The notes beneath the pieces were generated by a model that was given only the letters and a program-made list of their open reading frames with translations, had not been told where the DNA came from and searched no databases. A stretch of DNA of 64,000 nt, from the NCBI GenBank assembly GCA_000688615.1, contig JHVA01000001.1, positions 3,844,001 through 3,908,000 on the forward strand, read 5' to 3'. The translations under genes were made by a program, and so were the position numbers. How positions within the stretch are numbered: the first letter of the stretch is position 1; every line of letters begins with the position of its first letter. The stretch comes from Acidobacteriaceae bacterium KBS 146. Its GTDB lineage: Bacteria; Acidobacteriota; Terriglobia; Terriglobales; Acidobacteriaceae. This document shows, piece by piece, positions 30,441-40,824 of the stretch.

Positions 30441-31058
30441 ATGGCAACGCAAACTGAGCAGAAGTCAATCGCTGTGAAACCCGGTGAGCAGCAAAAACGA
30501 GAGATATCACGTACTCCCTCGGCAGGGTTGCAGCCTCGTCGAGCGGAATATTTTCCTTTTGCGATGAGCCCCTTCGATCTCTTCCGTGTAAGTCCTTTCT
30601 CGGTATTTCGCCGGATGTCGGAGGAGATGGATCGTATGTTCCAGGAATCGATGCTGGAAACTACCGCGTCCGCTCGCACGGGTTGGTCACCGGCGATCGA
30701 GGTATCGCAGCGCGACGGAAAGTTTAATATCCAGGCGGAGCTGCCAGGGCTGGAGCCGAACGACGTCAAGGTGGAGATTGAGAACGATTCGGTCGTGATC
30801 CAGGGAGAGCGAAAGACGGAGTCGGAAGAGAAGACGGCAGGAGTCCAGCGGACGGAACGTCAGTATGGGTACTTCTACAGGAGTATCCCACTGCCGGAGG
30901 GTGCAAGCCTTGACCAGGCGCAGGCAAAGTTCCGCAACGGTGTCCTGGAGGTGACGATTCCGATCTCTGAGCAGGCGAGTAACAAGCGTTCAATTCCAGT
31001 GCAGACCGAGGGAGTTCCTCCTCCCACGAAGCCGCCGCAACAGAGCCAGGCTGCTTGA
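30441..31058 (+). CDS. Hsp20/alpha-crystallin small heat shock protein
   Basis: 205 residues. The N-terminal part (1-80) is variable with SPFDLFRVSPFSVFRRMSEE, the amphipathic stretch common in bacterial Hsp20. The alpha-crystallin domain (about 85-180) has SPAIEVSQRDGKFNIQAELP, DVKVEIENDSVVIQGER and the closing FRNGVLEVTIPI. The C-terminus is Pro/Gln-rich and lacks a clear I-x-I motif beyond SIPV. It is an ATP-independent holdase in the cytoplasm. An AGGAG ribosome-binding site is 7 bases upstream. A 12-bp terminator stem follows at 31075. Confidence 0.92.
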   Translation: MATQTEQKSIAVKPGEQQKREISRTPSAGLQPRRAEYFPFAMSPFDLFRVSPFSVFRRMSEEMDRMFQESMLETTASARTGWSPAIEVSQRDGKFNIQAELPGLEPNDVKVEIENDSVVIQGERKTESEEKTAGVQRTERQYGYFYRSIPLPEGASLDQAQAKFRNGVLEVTIPISEQASNKRSIPVQTEGVPPPTKPPQQSQAA

Positions 31059-31074
31059 TCGATTCAGAATCGGG

Positions 31075-31107
31075 GCCTCATTGCGCAAAAACCACGCGCA
31101 GTGGGGC
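31075..31107 (+). terminator. Probable terminator of hsp20
   Basis: GCCTCATTGCGC (31075-31086) and GCGCAGTGGGGC (31096-31107) pair over 12 bases if two G-U pairs are allowed, with loop AAAAACCAC and TCTGTTTCT after it. Confidence 0.65.
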
Positions 31108-31178
31108 TCTGTTTCTAACGAGGCATTCTGAAGAGGATTGCCGGTCTGAAGGCAGCCGAGGCGGGCGATCTTACTTCT

Positions 31179-31421
31179 TCAGAAAGTTTTTACGGGCCCT
31201 GTCCGCGCCCCATTTGCACCGCCGTTATTGTCCCCGGAACGATAGATCGCTTCGGTCTTTTCGACGGGGAGGTGAGAGGTCACACCTTGTTTTCTGGCTT
31301 CACGTGTCAGTGCGCCTCGCTCTCTGATCTCTTCCGCCTCTTCGAGTTCCTCCTTTCGTCCTTCAGTCGCTTTTGTCGGGCGGCCTTTGCCGTTCTGCGA
31401 GTCATCGCTGCGAATCGTCAT
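31179..31421 (-). CDS. Hydrophilic hypothetical protein (80 aa)
   Basis: From the ATG at 31421, AAGGAG lies 8 bases upstream. The product is highly charged and soluble (GRKEELEEAEEIRERGALTR in the middle), probably one charged helix with disordered ends; no signal, Cys or membrane segment. No family is recognised. The gene lies between hsp20 and the GH130-like gene on the opposite strand. An open frame further upstream exists but lacks a start with a ribosome-binding site. Confidence 0.6.
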   Translation of the reverse strand: MTIRSDDSQNGKGRPTKATEGRKEELEEAEEIRERGALTREARKQGVTSHLPVEKTEAIYRSGDNNGGANGARTGPVKTF

Positions 31422-31607
31422 CACAATTCTCCTTCGACAACTTAAGACGCCTGAGGTAAACATCGCGTTGGCGAGGCGCCATCTCTTGTCCGATAAAACG
31501 GAATAGCGATTCGTGTGTTTTTGGAAACCGGGTTGGATGAATCTGTAGAATCGATCTCCGCCGGGAAAACGATTTTTTGCGCCGAGCGAAACCGAGGAAG
31601 TGAAGTG

Positions 31608-32747
31608 ATGAAGCGTGCGATCTGGAAAGTGTTTAGCTTAGCCTGTGTTGCGATTCCTATGGTTTGTGTAGCGCAGACGGGATCAAATGCACAGAAGCAG
31701 GGCTGGCTGGTGGGGCCGTTTACGCGGCCGGTGAATGCTCCGGTAATCAGCCCGGCCCCACAATCGACCTTTACCGATCCCATCTCGGGCAAGCAGGTCC
31801 ATTGGGAGGCGCTGCATACGTTCAATCCTGCAGCGATCGTGAGGGACGGCAAGATCTACGTGCTCTATCGAGCGGAAGATGACACGGGAGCGATGGTCAT
31901 CGGCGAACATACGTCGCGCCTGGGGCTGGCGGAGAGCGAGGACGGGCTGCATTTCAATCGTCTGCCCGAACCTGTGTTTTATCCCGCTCACGACAGCCAG
32001 CAGGAGAACGAGGTTCCGGGGGGTGTGGAAGATCCGAGGATCGTCGAAGGCGAGGATGGCACGTATGTCCTGACCTATACGCAGTGGGCCCGCACGCGCG
32101 GCGTGTACTCGGTGGGAATTGCGACCTCCAAGGATCTGCGGACCTGGACAAAACATGGGAAGGCGTTCGGGTCTGCAGGCAAGTACGGCGAGTTGAAGTA
32201 CAAGTCAGCGGCGATTGTCACGCATCGTGTGGGAGACAAGCTGGTCGCCGCGAAGATCAAGGGCAAGTACTGGATGTACTGGGGCGAGATCCAGATTCGT
32301 CTGGCGACCTCGACCGATCTGATTCATTGGACGCCTGTCGAAGATGCGAGCGCTAAGCCGGTTGAGCTTCTGAAGGATCGGGAAGGGAAGTTCGACAGCG
32401 CATTTCCGGAGAGCGGTCCTCCGCCCTTACTGACAAAGAACGGGATTGTGGTGATCTATAACGCCAAAAATGCTGAGAAGGGTGGCGGCGATCCTTCTCT
32501 TGCTCCCGGGATGTATTCGGTTGGCGAGGCGCTGTTTCGAGCGGATGACCCGACGAAGTTGAAGGCGCGCGTCGATCAACCGGTATTCCGCCCGGAAGAA
32601 GAGTTCGAGAGATCAGGGCAATATGCTGCGGGGACGACCTTTGCAGAAGGGCTCGTGTTGTACCGGCACAAGCTTTTCCTCTACTACGGCTGCGCAGACT
32701 CTTTCGTGGGAGTAGCGACTGCGCCGGAGCCGAAGAGTTTGGAGTGA
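31608..32747 (+). CDS. Exported GH130/GH43-like five-bladed beta-propeller glycosidase
   Basis: From the ATG at 31608 the product is 379 residues with a signal peptide (MKRAIWKVFSLACVAIPMVC, cleavage near VAQ). The propeller repeats contain IYVLYRAEDDTG, GVEDPRIVEGEDGTYVLTYT and GVYSVGIATSKDLRTWTKHG. EDPRI and LYRAEDD correspond to conserved acidic residues of GH130 beta-mannoside phosphorylases/hydrolases. Family GH43 has a similar fold, so the exact activity is uncertain. An exported position argues for a hydrolase rather than a phosphate-dependent phosphorylase. Four bases separate it from the converging ADOP permease stop. Confidence 0.8.
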   Translation: MKRAIWKVFSLACVAIPMVCVAQTGSNAQKQGWLVGPFTRPVNAPVISPAPQSTFTDPISGKQVHWEALHTFNPAAIVRDGKIYVLYRAEDDTGAMVIGEHTSRLGLAESEDGLHFNRLPEPVFYPAHDSQQENEVPGGVEDPRIVEGEDGTYVLTYTQWARTRGVYSVGIATSKDLRTWTKHGKAFGSAGKYGELKYKSAAIVTHRVGDKLVAAKIKGKYWMYWGEIQIRLATSTDLIHWTPVEDASAKPVELLKDREGKFDSAFPESGPPPLLTKNGIVVIYNAKNAEKGGGDPSLAPGMYSVGEALFRADDPTKLKARVDQPVFRPEEEFERSGQYAAGTTFAEGLVLYRHKLFLYYGCADSFVGVATAPEPKSLE

Positions 32748-32751
32748 ACGA

Positions 32752-35211
32752 TCATTCTGAACGAAGTGCTTCCATCGGCTCGATGTTTGCCGCGTGGCGG
32801 CAAGGCACAAATGTCGCTGCAGCGGCAGCGATGGCGAAGAGAAGCACGACCGACAGGCTTACGGTGGAATCCGTGATTGCAGTGTCGTAGAGCAGAGCAG
32901 AGAGGGCGCGGCCTATCCCAAAGCTTGCCGCCCAGCCTGCGATGAGCCCGAGGCTTACGGGGAGTAGAAGTGTTCCCATGATGAGCCAATAGACGGTTTG
33001 CCGCGAGGCTCCGAGGGCTATGCGGATTCCGACCTCCTGGGTGCGTGTCTGGACCGCATAGCTGAGTGTGCCGTAGATCCCGAGAAGAGCAAGCAGCAGG
33101 GCTGCGCCTCCGAAGGCGATGAGGATCGTGGTTTCGAGGTGTTCTGGTGCGAGTGAGTCGTCAACCTGCGATGCGAGCGTGTGAACGCGCGAGATGGTGA
33201 CGTTCGGGTTGTAGCTCCATATAGTGCGGCGAACGGAATCCATCAGGGAAGCAGGATCCTGCGAGCCGCGAACGAGAAAGTAGGAGGCTCGCGGAGGCTT
33301 ATTCCAATATGGAAGATAGACCATGTTGACAGGCGCTTGTCGAAGAGAGTTGTTGCGGGCGTCGGCGACGACGCCGACGATGGTGAAGACTTCGTCATTG
33401 TGCCGGAACTGGCGCCCGACAGCGTCGCGTCCAGGCCACACCGCACGCGCGGTCGCCTGTGAGACGACGGCGTTTTTGGAGCTATGATCCTGGTCGGTTA
33501 GAGCACGGCCAGCGATGATCGGCTGCTGGAGGGTGGTGAAATAGTCCGGGCCAATCCAGCGGTAGTTGGCAAGGAAGTTGTAGCTGTCTGCTCCGCCAAC
33601 CGGGTGGACGCCGTCGATCCAGGTATCGCCTTCAAGCAGCATGGCGCTGGAGAGCGATGCGGACTCTACACCAGGAAGCGAGCGAAGTTTATTGAGGGCG
33701 CCGTCAGCGAAGCGGGCACGCGCGCTGTCATTGAAGATATTTCCCTGCAAGAAGATGTCGGCTGCGACTACATGGTCGGTGGAGAAGCCTTTATCCAAAC
33801 TGGTGAGGCGGATGAGGCTCTTTGTGAATAAGCCGGCAACCAGCAGGAGAGTGGCACAGAAGAAGACCTGTGCTCCGACGAGCCATCGGCGGAGCACATT
33901 GCTCCACGAAGAGCCGGTGGCGCGGCCCATGCCGTGAAGCGCCTGCTGGGGACGCACGCGAAGAAGGCGGAGCGCGGGCAATACTCCGAAGATGAACGAG
34001 GCTCCGACCGTAAGGGCTACAGACAGCGTGAGAACAGTGATGTTGATCGTGACGGATCCTGTACGCGGGATTGCAAGCTGCGCATAGCGAGAAAACCAAT
34101 GTACTGCGCCGATGGCGAGAGCGACTCCCAGAAGACCGCCTGCCAATGAGAGAAGTGGGACCTCGGCTAAAGCACTTTGCAGCAGCCGTCTCGAAGAGGC
34201 TCCAAGCGCGGAGCGGACCGCGGCTTCCCGGTCACGGCTTGCGAAGCGGGCGAGCTGGGCATTCGCCAGATTGACGCAGGCTATCAGGAGGACGCTGGCG
34301 ACGGCTGCAAGAAGCAGCCAGAGGCGAGCAGCCGTTTTTCCGACGATGGCCTCTTTGAGTGGCTGCACGTACGTGGAGAGTGCTCCTTGGGGTGGTCCAT
34401 CGAGTTGATTGGGCGGGATCTGCCGGATGATTTCGTGATCCAGGATATTTAGCTGGTCCTGTGCCTGCGCTATGGAAGCTCCGGGTTTGAGACGACCGAG
34501 CAGGGTAAGGTTGCCGAAGTCGCTCATCCAACCGAAGTTGTTCAGTGGATTGAGGACGAGGGGAGAGATGACTTCGATGCTCGGCAGTTGACGCGCGATG
34601 GAAGTAGGGGCGAGCTCGTTTGCCTTGGGAAAATAGAAGTCTTTCGGCAGAACTCCGATGATCTGGTGTGGGGTACCGGCCAGGTCGAGCGACTTTCCAA
34701 GAACGTCACGATCGCCATGGAAGAGTTTCTGCCAAATTTGCCAACTGATGAGAGTGACGTTCTCATGTCCTTTCGTCATCTCTTCCGGCAGAAAATTTCT
34801 GCCGAGCAGGGGCTGGATACCGAGCAGGTCGAGCAGGTTCGCTTGACCGACCACTCTGCCGATAAATTCAGGATGATCGCCTTCTGCCCGACTTATACCC
34901 ACGGCATTAGCCTGCAGGAGCGTCATATCGCTAAAGGCGGTCGCTCGCTTCTGCCAGAAGTCGGCATGTCGAGGATTCGGCCCGGTATATGGGAAGAGCT
35001 TTTCCAGAAACCGCACCCGCTCCCAGACGGCTACCAACCGGCCACTGTCCCGATAGGCGAGCGGTTTGAGGAGTACGCCGTCCACGATGCTGAACAGGGT
35101 AGTGGTGGCGCCTATTCCGAGTGCAAGGGTCAGAACGGCGGTGATGGTGAAGCCGGGCGACTTCCGCAACTGCCTCCAACCGTAGTGAAGATCCTGGAGA
35201 ATCGACTGCAT
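32752..35211 (-). CDS. ADOP-type (acidobacterial duplicated orphan permease) FtsX/MacB-like protein
   Basis: 819 residues from the ATG at 35211 (AGGAG 6 bases upstream); the reading frame continues upstream but without coding character. It begins [20 protein letters not shown], the typical ADOP N-terminus, followed by the first membrane helix ([20 protein letters not shown]). A MacB periplasmic core (about 50-280) precedes an FtsX core ([20 protein letters not shown] is the coupling motif), then a second periplasmic core and a second FtsX domain ending with [20 protein letters not shown]. About eight membrane spans in all. The family has an unknown substrate and no dedicated ATPase nearby, as here. 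MacB-like members act as mechanotransmitters for secretion or lipoprotein handling. Confidence 0.92.
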   Translation of the reverse strand: MQSILQDLHYGWRQLRKSPGFTITAVLTLALGIGATTTLFSIVDGVLLKPLAYRDSGRLVAVWERVRFLEKLFPYTGPNPRHADFWQKRATAFSDMTLLQANAVGISRAEGDHPEFIGRVVGQANLLDLLGIQPLLGRNFLPEEMTKGHENVTLISWQIWQKLFHGDRDVLGKSLDLAGTPHQIIGVLPKDFYFPKANELAPTSIARQLPSIEVISPLVLNPLNNFGWMSDFGNLTLLGRLKPGASIAQAQDQLNILDHEIIRQIPPNQLDGPPQGALSTYVQPLKEAIVGKTAARLWLLLAAVASVLLIACVNLANAQLARFASRDREAAVRSALGASSRRLLQSALAEVPLLSLAGGLLGVALAIGAVHWFSRYAQLAIPRTGSVTINITVLTLSVALTVGASFIFGVLPALRLLRVRPQQALHGMGRATGSSWSNVLRRWLVGAQVFFCATLLLVAGLFTKSLIRLTSLDKGFSTDHVVAADIFLQGNIFNDSARARFADGALNKLRSLPGVESASLSSAMLLEGDTWIDGVHPVGGADSYNFLANYRWIGPDYFTTLQQPIIAGRALTDQDHSSKNAVVSQATARAVWPGRDAVGRQFRHNDEVFTIVGVVADARNNSLRQAPVNMVYLPYWNKPPRASYFLVRGSQDPASLMDSVRRTIWSYNPNVTISRVHTLASQVDDSLAPEHLETTILIAFGGAALLLALLGIYGTLSYAVQTRTQEVGIRIALGASRQTVYWLIMGTLLLPVSLGLIAGWAASFGIGRALSALLYDTAITDSTVSLSVVLLFAIAAAAATFVPCRHAANIEPMEALRSE

Positions 35212-35308
35212 GGCGTCTCCTGTCCGGGCACGAGTTCGATTGCTTGTGCCCTCAGGTACGCCCGACGGGGAAGAATGGTTCAGATTCTCGGAGTCCAGGC
35301 GAAGACAA

Positions 35309-35344
35309 AGAAAAGAGGCTGCGCGCAATGGCAGCCTCTTTTCT
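35309..35344 (-). terminator. Terminator of sodA
   Basis: A perfect 14-bp inverted repeat (AGAAAAGAGGCTGC with GCAGCCTCTTTTCT, 8-base loop). On the minus strand the downstream arm is U-rich, as expected for intrinsic termination after sodA. Confidence 0.85.
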
Positions 35345-35363
35345 TACATGGTCGATAAGCGTT

Positions 35364-35984
35364 TTACTTCTTATAGGCCTTTGCGGCGGCGAAGCGCTTG
35401 TTGATCTCTTCCCAGTTGACGGTATTCCACCAGGCGGCGAGGTACTCGGGGCGGCGGTTCTGGTACTTCAGGTAGTAGGCATGCTCCCACACGTCGTTTC
35501 CGAGGATGGGATAGAGGCCCTGCGACAGTGGGCTGTCCTGGTTGGCGGTGGTGATGATCTCGAGCTTGCCGCCCTTGAACACCAGCCAGCCCCAGCCGGA
35601 TCCGAACTGCTTCGCAGTGGTCTCGTTGAACTGCTTCTTGAAGGACTCGTAGTCCCCAAAGTCGGCCTTGATCTGATCAGCGATGGCTCCGGCAGCGTCA
35701 CCGCCGCCCTTGGGCTTCATGATCTGCCAGAACATGGTGTGGTTGACGTGACCGCCGCCGTTATTCTGCACAACTTTGCGCACATCTTCAGGAACGGCGC
35801 TGAGGTTCTCAAGCAACTCCTCAGGAGTCTTATTGCCCAGCTCAGGATGCTTTTCAACTGCACCGTTGAGGTTGGTGACGTAGGCCTGGTGGTGCTTGTC
35901 GTGGTGCAGCTTCATCGTGGCTTCGTCGATGTGGGGCTCCAGCGCGGCGTAGTCGTAGGGCAAAGGGGGAAGTTCGTATGCCAC
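35364..35984 (-). CDS. sodA: Superoxide dismutase, Mn type
   Basis: 206 residues from a GTG at 35984, with AGGAG 7 bases upstream; a long open frame upstream has no coding character. Metal ligands are His27 (MKLHHDKHH region), His82 (HVNHTMFW), Asp164 and His168 ([11 protein letters not shown]). Gly78 (NNGGGH) and Gln149 (TTANQDSPL) are the residues that separate Mn- from Fe-enzymes, and both are of the Mn kind. It converts superoxide to peroxide and O2 in the cytoplasm. No signal peptide. It is divergent from the GH15 gene, and a strong terminator follows. Confidence 0.95.
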   Translation of the reverse strand: MAYELPPLPYDYAALEPHIDEATMKLHHDKHHQAYVTNLNGAVEKHPELGNKTPEELLENLSAVPEDVRKVVQNNGGGHVNHTMFWQIMKPKGGGDAAGAIADQIKADFGDYESFKKQFNETTAKQFGSGWGWLVFKGGKLEIITTANQDSPLSQGLYPILGNDVWEHAYYLKYQNRRPEYLAAWWNTVNWEEINKRFAAAKAYKK

Positions 35985-36206
35985 TGTATCTCTCCTGTTT
36001 TTGCGATTTCTTTGCCGGCCATAAGCATCGAAAGGGCCGGGTTTCAGATTGTTCTGATGCCTGATGCGTGGAGTGCGATGCAAACCAGGCGGGGCACGCA
36101 GCAAATACTCGTAACCTCGGCCATCATAGCGCAATCAGATCATTGACACCTGGTTCATCGGAAACCGGTATTACGGTCAGAAGGGATTTGGGGTCTAATA
36201 ACACGC

Positions 36207-38645
36207 ATGAGCGAACTTTTTGAGATCTATCGCTGGCTCGACGACGATGGTCCGGCGTTCGGTGCCCCGGGCCTGGAAGCGCGGTGGACTTCGAGCAAAA
36301 AAGATGCTGTAGGCACGGCCTACTCGGCATCGAGCCGTGTCTGGTACACGCTCTCGCACGGAACCCTGAACGAGATCTACTTTCCGACGATCGACCGCCC
36401 GCAGACGCGCGATATGGAGCTGCTGTTCAGCGACGGCGAGACGTTTTGCCATGAAGAAAAGCGCGATCTCAAATACCAGTTCGAGTACGTCGATCCCGCG
36501 GCCCTCGCTGTGCGAATGTGTGGGCGTGAGCGCGGCGGCCGTTACCAGGTGACAAAGACTTTAATCTCGAACCCGCATTTTCCTTCGGTGCTGATGCACG
36601 TGAAGATTGAAGGCGAGGAAGAGGTTTTGAAGCGGATGAAGTGTTATGCGCTGCTCGCTCCACATCTGAATGGAGGAGGCGCAGGAAACTCCGCGCGCAG
36701 CATAGATGTTGCAGGCAGGCGAAGTCTGCTGGCGTGGAAAGGAACGACTTCGCTCGCGATGGGAGCGGATTGTGGCTTTACCCGGTCGTCGTGCGGATAT
36801 GTGGGATCCAGCGACGGATATCAGGACCTCTTCGACGACATGCGGATGACCTGGCAGTTTGGGCAGGCGCTGGACGGCAATATTGCCATGACGGGAGAGA
36901 TCGACGTCGCGCTGAATCGCGAGTTCACCATTGCGCTCTCGTTCGGTGACAGCCACCACGCGGCGCTGACCGGGATGCTTCAAAGCCTTGCGACTCCATT
37001 TCAGGATCATTTGAAGCGGTTTCTGTTGCAGTGGGGCCGGGTATCGTCTCCAGAACGTCTCGCAGCGGAAGCGACCGACGGAGGCCGGCTGGCGAGGATC
37101 AGTCAGAACGTTCTGTTGGCGCACGAGGATAAGAGTTTTTCCGGAGCCTTTATTGCGTCTGCGTCAATTCCCTGGGGGGCATCGCGAGGGGACTATGACC
37201 TCGGTGGCTACCACCTGGTGTGGACACGCGATATGGTCCAGACGGCAACCGCGCTGCTGGCCTGCGATCGGGAGGAGACTGCGCTGCGGGCACTGGTGTA
37301 CCTGGCGTGTACGCAGCGGCCGGATGGAAGCTTTGCGCAGAACTTCTGGATCGACGGAACCCCCTATTGGAAAGGGATTCAGCTCGATGAGGTCGCGTTC
37401 CCCATCATGCTCGCGTGGCGTCTGTGGCAACGCAGAAGGCTGGGAACCTTCCAGATCTTTCCCTTCGTGGAACGCGCTGCCGCGTTTCTGGTGAAGTATG
37501 CCCCCATCACCCAGCAGGAGCGGTGGGAGGAGACAGCGGGTTATTCGCCGTCAACCCTGGCCGCGGTCATTGCGGGCCTGATATGCGCCGCCGACATTGC
37601 GCGGGCGCATGCATCGCTGGAACTGGCCAGCTTTCTGGAAGGCTACGCGGACTGGATCGAGGCCCACCTCGACGAGTGGACGACGACCAGCGATGGAGTG
37701 TTGCTGCCGGAGGTGAGACGGCACTATGTGAGAGTGGTTCCGCCTGCCCCCGGCGAGCCGTTTCACGATGACAGTGTTCCGGTGGGATCGTTCCGGATTG
37801 CGAATCGTGGACCTGGAGAAAAAAACGTCTTCGAGGCGCGCGAGATTATCGACGCCGGCTTTTTGGAACTGGTCCGTTATGGAATCCGACGGGCGGACGA
37901 TCCCCTGATCGTAGATTCGCTGAAGGTTGTTGATCACGTCATTAAGATCGATACCCCCTTCGGTCCGTCCTGGCGTCGCTACAACCACGATGGTTACGGA
38001 CAGAGAAAAGACGGCGGCCCCTACGAGGGATGGGGGCAGGGACGCGCCTGGCCGTTGCTGACCGGGGAACGGGCGCACTACGAGCTAGCGGCAGGAAAAA
38101 GTTGCAAGAAGCTGACGACGGCGATTGAAAAATTCAGCTCCAAAGGCGGCATGCTGCCCGAGCAGATCTGGGACCGCGCCGATCTTCCGTCCGAGGGCAT
38201 GTACTATGGCCGGTCTGCAGGCGCAGCGCAGCCGCTGGTATGGGCTCATTCGGAGTACTTGAAGCTGTTGCGCTCCCTGGCCGATCAGCAGGTCTTCGAT
38301 CGAATCTCGGTCGTCGCCGACCGTTACGCCGTCGCACCGGAAAAAAGGAAGTTCACAAACCACCAGGAGATCTACTCTGCGGGGCGGCCAATCAAGACCT
38401 TGCAGGCCGGACACACCTTGCGGATCGTGGATGTTGAGCGATTCCGGGTTGTCTATACGACCGACAACTGGGCCACAACGGAGGAAGCGATCTCGAAGAT
38501 GGTGAGCCACTCTGCGGCCTACGTCGATATCTGCACCCGGAAGGATCAAAGAGGAAAGATCATCTTTACCCAGGTGTGGCCTCAGGAGGGCCAGCCCGAC
38601 CGCTGGATGGGAAGAAATGTCGAAATAGAGATTTTGCCCGCCTAG
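36207..38645 (+). CDS. GH15 glucoamylase-family glycoside hydrolase
   Basis: 812 residues without a signal peptide, so probably cytoplasmic. An N-terminal beta-sandwich (about 1-290) starts after GTAYSASSRVWYTLSHGTLN. The (alpha/alpha)6 barrel follows, with GGYHLVWTRDMVQTATALLA, the probable acid Glu in GIQLDEVAFPIMLAWRLW, GWGQGRAWPLLTGERAHYEL, and the probable base Glu in GGMLPEQIWDRAD. GH15 members release glucose from the non-reducing ends of alpha-glucans, or act on trehalose or dextran. The C-terminal part (about 690-812) is an added beta-domain. No strong ribosome-binding site is seen at the ATG. It is upstream of the pentose-phosphate gene run, which suits feeding glucose into it. Confidence 0.88.
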   Translation: MSELFEIYRWLDDDGPAFGAPGLEARWTSSKKDAVGTAYSASSRVWYTLSHGTLNEIYFPTIDRPQTRDMELLFSDGETFCHEEKRDLKYQFEYVDPAALAVRMCGRERGGRYQVTKTLISNPHFPSVLMHVKIEGEEEVLKRMKCYALLAPHLNGGGAGNSARSIDVAGRRSLLAWKGTTSLAMGADCGFTRSSCGYVGSSDGYQDLFDDMRMTWQFGQALDGNIAMTGEIDVALNREFTIALSFGDSHHAALTGMLQSLATPFQDHLKRFLLQWGRVSSPERLAAEATDGGRLARISQNVLLAHEDKSFSGAFIASASIPWGASRGDYDLGGYHLVWTRDMVQTATALLACDREETALRALVYLACTQRPDGSFAQNFWIDGTPYWKGIQLDEVAFPIMLAWRLWQRRRLGTFQIFPFVERAAAFLVKYAPITQQERWEETAGYSPSTLAAVIAGLICAADIARAHASLELASFLEGYADWIEAHLDEWTTTSDGVLLPEVRRHYVRVVPPAPGEPFHDDSVPVGSFRIANRGPGEKNVFEAREIIDAGFLELVRYGIRRADDPLIVDSLKVVDHVIKIDTPFGPSWRRYNHDGYGQRKDGGPYEGWGQGRAWPLLTGERAHYELAAGKSCKKLTTAIEKFSSKGGMLPEQIWDRADLPSEGMYYGRSAGAAQPLVWAHSEYLKLLRSLADQQVFDRISVVADRYAVAPEKRKFTNHQEIYSAGRPIKTLQAGHTLRIVDVERFRVVYTTDNWATTEEAISKMVSHSAAYVDICTRKDQRGKIIFTQVWPQEGQPDRWMGRNVEIEILPA

Positions 38646-38779
38646 CTGCTGCGATGGTCGGCAGGATGCGGCAGAGCCTTGGACGCCTGTACACTGAGTA
38701 AGGCGAATGGCCTAAATGAAAATCATGTGAACGAGCGCCGCCCTGCGAGCGCCGGAACCCGAAGAGGAAGAAGAAAAGA

Positions 38780-40783
38780 ATGAGCGAACAGCAGACCGAT
38801 CAGCAGAATGCGCTTGACCAGCTCTCCATCAATGCGCTCCGTTTTCTCGCCGTGGATGCGGTGGAAAAGGCAAAGTCAGGCCATCCCGGCGCGCCTCTTG
38901 GCTGCGCCCCTATTGCTTACCTGCTGTATCACAAGCTGATGAAGCACGATCCTTCCGACCCGAAGTGGATCGACCGTGATCGTTTCGTGTTGTCGAATGG
39001 CCACGCCTCGGCGCTTCTGTATGGCGTGCTCCACCTCTCCGGGTATGACCTTCCCATGTCGCAGTTGGAGCAGTTCCGCCAGTGGGGATCGCATACCCCA
39101 GGACATCCGGAGTACGGTGAAGCCCCGGGCGTTGAGGTGACGACAGGCCCGCTCGGACAGGGATTTGCGATGGCAGTAGGCCTTGCGACTGCCGAAAAGC
39201 ACCTTGGAGCGGTGTACAACCGCGATGAGCACGCGATCATCGACCACCACACCTACGCGCTGTGCGGCGACGGCGACCTGATGGAAGGTATCTCGCACGA
39301 GGCGGCTTCACTGGCGGGAACGCTCGGTCTGGGCAAACTGATCGTGCTGTACGACGACAACCTGATCTCGCTGGACGGACCCACGGAGCTGAGCTTTACC
39401 GAGGACGTTACCAAGCGCTTCGAGGCCTACCACTGGCAGGTCCAGATGGTGGAAGACGGAAACGATCTTGTCGCCCTCGAGAAGGCAATCAAGGCAGCCC
39501 AGGAAGAGAAGAACAAGCCTTCGCTGATTCGTGTACGCACGGTAATCGGCTACGGCAGCCCGAAGGCCGGCACCAGCAAGGTGCATGGCGAGGCTCTGGG
39601 TGCGGACGCTGTCAAGGCGACCAAGAAGAACCTGGGTTTCCCCGAGGACAAGAGCTTCTACGTTCCTGAGGAAGCTGCGAAGAACTGGGCCAAGGCCAAA
39701 GAGAATGGCAAGAAGGTTCACGCTGAGTGGCAGAAGAACTTCGATGCCTATAAGAAGGCATATCCTGCACCTGCAGCTGAGTTTGACCGCGTCATCAAGG
39801 CCAAGCTGGCTGACGGGTGGGAGAAGAAGATCCCGTCCTTCCCGACCGAGAAGCCGGTGGCGACCCGCAACGCCGGTCAGGTTGTGATGAATGCGATCGA
39901 GAACGTAGTGCCCGAGTTGTTTGGCGGCGCGGCCGATCTGACGGCTTCCACCAAGACCATCTTCAAGGATTCGGCAAACTTCCACGTCGATCCGAAGGGC
40001 CGCAACGTCTTCTTCGGCGTGCGTGAATTCGGCATGTGCGCCATGGTCAATGGAATGGCGGCGCACGGCGGCCTGATTCCGTTTGGCTCGACCTTCTTCA
40101 CCTTCTCGGACTACGCCCGCAACGCCATCCGCCTGGCAGCGCTGATGAGCGTGCACTCGCTCTTCATCTTTACGCACGACTCCGTCGGACTGGGCGAGGA
40201 TGGCCCAACGCACCAGCCCGTCGAGCAGCTGATGTCGCTTCGCCTGATTCCGCAGCTCACCGACTTCCGCCCCGCGGACGCGAACGAGACGGCGGCATGC
40301 TGGCAGCTCGCTCTGGAGCGCAAGAGCGCGAGCTTCATGGCGCTTTCGCGACAGGATCTTCCCGTCCTGGATGAGGCGAAGTACAAGGTCCACGAGGGGG
40401 TGAAGAAGGGTGCCTATGTGCTCGAGAGCACGGGCAAGGACATCATCCTCATCGCAACCGGCTCCGAGGTTTCCCTGGTGATGAAGGCCGCGGAAGAGCT
40501 GAAGGCCGCCGGCATCAACGCGACGGTCGTCTCCATGCCCAGCTTCAAACTGTTCGAGGAGCAGGACGAGGCTTACCGGACTTCGATCTTTCCGGAGAAT
40601 ACGCCGAAGCTGGCGGTCGAAGCAGGATCGACGATGGGCTGGTACAAGTACGTTGGCCACAATGGCGGCGTGATCGGGTTGGATCGCTTCGGCGCTTCGG
40701 CTCCGGGACCGATCGCACTGGAAAAGCTGGGAATCAGCGTTGCCCATGTCGTAGAGAAGGCAAAGCAGCTGGTCAAGAAGTAG
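38780..40783 (+). CDS. tkt: Transketolase
   Basis: 667 residues of normal length. The ThDP-binding N-terminal domain has AKSGHPGAPLGCAPIAYLLY, the Gly-Asp-Gly motif GDGDLMEGISHEAASLAGTL, and YDDNLISLDGPT. The pyrimidine domain has REFGMCAMVNGMAAHGG, and the C-terminal domain closes it. It moves two-carbon ketol units in the non-oxidative pentose-phosphate pathway. The start has an AGAGGAAGAAG leader. It leads the run tkt-SDR-gnd-zwf-pgl-glk on the plus strand; a terminator follows at 40790. Confidence 0.96.
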   Translation: MSEQQTDQQNALDQLSINALRFLAVDAVEKAKSGHPGAPLGCAPIAYLLYHKLMKHDPSDPKWIDRDRFVLSNGHASALLYGVLHLSGYDLPMSQLEQFRQWGSHTPGHPEYGEAPGVEVTTGPLGQGFAMAVGLATAEKHLGAVYNRDEHAIIDHHTYALCGDGDLMEGISHEAASLAGTLGLGKLIVLYDDNLISLDGPTELSFTEDVTKRFEAYHWQVQMVEDGNDLVALEKAIKAAQEEKNKPSLIRVRTVIGYGSPKAGTSKVHGEALGADAVKATKKNLGFPEDKSFYVPEEAAKNWAKAKENGKKVHAEWQKNFDAYKKAYPAPAAEFDRVIKAKLADGWEKKIPSFPTEKPVATRNAGQVVMNAIENVVPELFGGAADLTASTKTIFKDSANFHVDPKGRNVFFGVREFGMCAMVNGMAAHGGLIPFGSTFFTFSDYARNAIRLAALMSVHSLFIFTHDSVGLGEDGPTHQPVEQLMSLRLIPQLTDFRPADANETAACWQLALERKSASFMALSRQDLPVLDEAKYKVHEGVKKGAYVLESTGKDIILIATGSEVSLVMKAAEELKAAGINATVVSMPSFKLFEEQDEAYRTSIFPENTPKLAVEAGSTMGWYKYVGHNGGVIGLDRFGASAPGPIALEKLGISVAHVVEKAKQLVKK

Positions 40784-40789
40784 AGGGCA

Positions 40790-40824
40790 GGGGCGAGGAG
40801 AACTTCTCTTCGCCCCTTTCTTTC
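40790..40824 (+). terminator. Terminator-like hairpin after tkt
   Basis: GGGGCGA (40790-40796) pairs with TCGCCCC (40810-40816) over an AGAA/TTCT inner stem, followed by TTTCTTTC. Confidence 0.75.

Noticed and set aside
35985..36134. N-terminal extension of the superoxide dismutase
   Set aside because: The frame is open for 50 codons upstream, but the peptide is random-looking, and the GTG at 35984 has a good AGGAG and fits the family start.
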